NCBI RefSeq assembly: GCF_023349125.1
Contig: NZ_JAKIKT010000008.1
Span: 1 to 64,000, forward strand
Reading direction: 5' to 3'
Length of the DNA stretch: 64,000 nucleotides
DNA from: Shewanella corallii
GTDB taxonomy: Bacteria; Pseudomonadota; Gammaproteobacteria; Enterobacterales; Shewanellaceae
Numbering within the stretch: position 1 is the stretch's first letter; every line of letters starts with the position of its first letter. A program made the position numbers and the translations under genes. Under the pieces are notes generated by a model. The model was not told the DNA's origin, did not search any database, and worked only from the letters and a program-made list of their open reading frames with translations. Shown in pieces: positions 61,989-64,000 of this stretch.

Positions 61989-63902
61989 TTACTTCAGGCC
62001 GGCAACCAGCATCTTATTCATCAGTTTAATAAAACTTGATGGGTCTGCCAGATTCCCTTTCTCGGACAACTGCGCCTGCTGCAGGATCAGGTTGGCCCAA
62101 TCTCCGAACGCCTGCTCATCCTGCTCGTCGTTAAGGCGTTGCACCAGAGGATGGTTCGGGTTCACCTCAAATACCGGCTTGGACTCAGGGATCTGCTGGC
62201 CTGCTGCCTGCATCAGCTTGATCATCTGGGAAGACATTTCGCCCTCTCCGGCAACAACACAAGCTGGGGTGTCAGTCAGACGAGTGGTCACCTTCACCTC
62301 TTTAACCTGCTCGCCCAGCGCAGTTTTAAAGCGTTCCACCAAAGATTCGCTCTCTTTGGCCAGCTTTTCCTGCTCCTGCTTTTCCGCATCATCTTCCAGC
62401 TCACCCAGGTCAAGATCCCCCTGAGTCACGCTATGCAGTTGTTTCTCTTTAAAGTCGCTCAGATGATTAACCAGCCACTCGTCGATGCGCTCACTCATCA
62501 ACAGTACTTCAACGCCTTTCTTGCGCAGTAACTCCAGATGAGGGCTGTTGGCTGCAGCTTCGTAGCTGTCGGCAACAATGTAGTAAATGTGCTTCTGGCC
62601 CTCTTTCATACGACCGATATAGTCGTCCAGAGAGACAGTTGTCGCCGCTGATTCAGTGTGCGTAGAAGCAAAACGCAGCAGGCCTGCAATACGTTCTTTG
62701 TTGGCAGCATCTTCTGCCGGGCCTTCTTTCATTACCTGGCCGAACTCAGTCCAGAATTGCTGGTACTTATCGGCGTCATCTTTGGCCAGCTTTTCCAACA
62801 TGCTCAGGACACGCTTGGTCAATGCATTGCGCAGAGTACGGGTTACTTTGTTGTCCTGCAGGATCTCGCGGGACACGTTAAGTGGCAGATCATTGGAGTC
62901 AATCAGACCCTGAACAAAGCGCAGGTATGACGGCATAAACTGCTCTGCGTCATCCATAATAAATACGCGCTGAACAAAGAGTTTCAGGCCATGTTTACGG
63001 TCACGGTTCCACATATCCCATGGGGCTTTTGCCGGGATATACAGCAAGCTTGTGTATTCCTGATTGCCTTCCACTTTGTTGTGAGACCAGGTCAGAGGGT
63101 CGGAATAGTCGTGGGAGATATGCTTATAGAACTCCTGATACTCTTCATCAGACACTTCTGACTTGGCACGCATCCACAATGCGGTGGCCTTGTTCATGGC
63201 TTTCCACTGGCCTTCAGTCGCCGGGATTTCTTCGCCATCAGGACCGTCGCTTTCAGGGCTGCCCTCTTCCCACATCTCTACCGGAATTGAGATATGATCT
63301 GAATACTTGGTGATGATAGAGCGCAGACGCCAGTCATCGGCAAACTCTTTCTCTTCTTCACGCAGGTGCAGAGTAATCTCGGTACCACGGCTGTTTTTGG
63401 TAATGCTTTCCACGGTGAAGTTACCCTCACCTTCTGACTCCCACTTAACCCCTTCATCAACACCATGACCGGCTGCACGGGTGCGCACAGTCACCTTGTC
63501 CGCTACGATAAAGGCGGAGTAGAAGCCCACACCAAACTGGCCGATCAGCTGAGAGTCACGGGCCGCATCACCGGACAGATTTTTGAAAAATTCAGCAGTA
63601 CCGGACTTGGCAATGGTTCCCAGGTGCTCAATCACACCATCACGGGTCATACCGATACCATTGTCTTCGATAGTAATGGTACGCTTCTCGCTGTCAGTGC
63701 TGATGCGAACCCGCAGTTGACCATCACCTTCATACAGGGCGTCATTGGTTAATGCCATATAGCGCAGTTTGTCAGCGGCATCGGCAGCATTGGACACCAG
63801 CTCACGCAAAAAGATCTCTTTGTTGGAGTACAAAGAGTGAATCATCAAATGCAGCAGCTGTTTTACTTCGGTCTGAAAACCATGAGTTTCCTGATGTGAC
63901 AT
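61989..63902 (-). CDS. htpG: molecular chaperone HtpG (Hsp90)
   Basis: The bacterial Hsp90 chaperone. The 637 residues show the GHKL ATPase domain: FLRELVSNAADAADKLR, IEDNGIGMTRDGVIEHLGTIAKSGT and GQFGVGFYSAFIVAD. The middle domain has PLNVSREILQDNK, and the C-terminal dimerisation domain follows. The length is close to E. coli HtpG (624). Transcription is expected from the sigma-32 promoter upstream. Confidence 0.98.
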   Translation of the reverse strand: MSHQETHGFQTEVKQLLHLMIHSLYSNKEIFLRELVSNAADAADKLRYMALTNDALYEGDGQLRVRISTDSEKRTITIEDNGIGMTRDGVIEHLGTIAKSGTAEFFKNLSGDAARDSQLIGQFGVGFYSAFIVADKVTVRTRAAGHGVDEGVKWESEGEGNFTVESITKNSRGTEITLHLREEEKEFADDWRLRSIITKYSDHISIPVEMWEEGSPESDGPDGEEIPATEGQWKAMNKATALWMRAKSEVSDEEYQEFYKHISHDYSDPLTWSHNKVEGNQEYTSLLYIPAKAPWDMWNRDRKHGLKLFVQRVFIMDDAEQFMPSYLRFVQGLIDSNDLPLNVSREILQDNKVTRTLRNALTKRVLSMLEKLAKDDADKYQQFWTEFGQVMKEGPAEDAANKERIAGLLRFASTHTESAATTVSLDDYIGRMKEGQKHIYYIVADSYEAAANSPHLELLRKKGVEVLLMSERIDEWLVNHLSDFKEKQLHSVTQGDLDLGELEDDAEKQEQEKLAKESESLVERFKTALGEQVKEVKVTTRLTDTPACVVAGEGEMSSQMIKLMQAAGQQIPESKPVFEVNPNHPLVQRLNDEQDEQAFGDWANLILQQAQLSEKGNLADPSSFIKLMNKMLVAGLK

Positions 63903-63948
63903 GAATATTTCCCTTGTTGTTACACAATGAATTTCGTTCTTGATAAAG

Positions 63949-63976
63949 AAATGGGGCCTGGATACAACATTTCAAG
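63949..63976 (-). promoter_or_regulatory. sigma-32 heat-shock promoter of htpG
   Basis: On the minus strand CTTGAAA (63970-63976) and CCCATTT (63949-63955) are spaced by 14 bases. This matches the sigma-32 consensus (CTTGAAA, 13-15 bases, CCCATnT) perfectly. It lies 47 bases upstream of the htpG ATG. Confidence 0.92.
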
Positions 63977-64000
63977 GGGAAAAATTAACTGAACAAACAA

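Overview
The window looks like a chromosomal segment of a marine or brackish gammaproteobacterium in the order Alteromonadales, probably Alteromonadaceae. This is inferred from gene content and protein similarity: a MotY-type sodium-driven flagellar motor protein beside rnt, an inosine/guanosine kinase (gsk) beside adk, cnoX and htpG, a TonB-receptor/LacI/trehalase sugar locus, and ExeM-type extracellular nuclease. Base composition is about 50% GC. I see no insertion sequence, prophage, integron or CRISPR array; most of the window is ordinary chromosome with small accessory patches.

Layout. 1-690: four tRNA-Lys(UUU) genes in tandem on the minus strand, plus one decayed copy, behind a stable-RNA type promoter. 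692-5824: the cell-envelope operon ybgC-tolQRAB-pal-cpoB (minus strand), in the same order as in enterobacteria and, as there, followed by tRNA-Lys genes. 5991-8153: a lipoprotein prolyl oligopeptidase. 8603-8809: an intergenic unit with promoter, hairpins and terminator that looks like an unannotated small RNA. 8823-15163: a trehalose-type locus (GH37 trehalase, MFS permease, LacI regulator, TonB receptor) with two identical palindromic operators. 15207-19815: motY, rnt, a peroxiredoxin and a Na+/H+ antiporter. 19958-22659: upp divergent from purMN. 22736-27873: two coupled small membrane proteins, nagD, asnB and a GltS-type symporter.

28002-35755 is the least orderly part: yjdF with a decayed duplicate tail, a DUF445 protein, a ferredoxin-reductase fusion, an orphan CbiM-like membrane protein, and a run of small orphan, VOC, SUKH-like and tiny membrane proteins. 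35820-48796 holds a MATE exporter, a voltage-gated K+ channel with a zinc ribbon, an L,D-transpeptidase, YecM, a DUF938 methyltransferase, YeaD, the ydbH-ynbE-ydbL envelope-lipid operon, a DUF418 protein and an ExeM nuclease. 49289-54957 is a tripartite ABC export operon of unusual make-up: one ATPase, one MacB-like permease and three consecutive membrane-fusion proteins. 57192-58564 is a two-gene operon pairing a soluble, chemoreceptor-tip-like helical protein with a flavodiiron-like metallo-beta-lactamase protein (ODP type), a likely oxygen or iron sensing module and the best candidate for a little-described system here. 58676-63902 holds gsk, adk, cnoX and htpG, the last under a near-perfect heat-shock (sigma-32) promoter at the window edge.

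Starts were moved from the longest open frame where a ribosome binding site, family length or overlap with a neighbour argued for it (tolQ, upp, purM, asnB, adk and others); these choices are stated in the entries. All functions are assigned from sequence reading alone; no database search was run.
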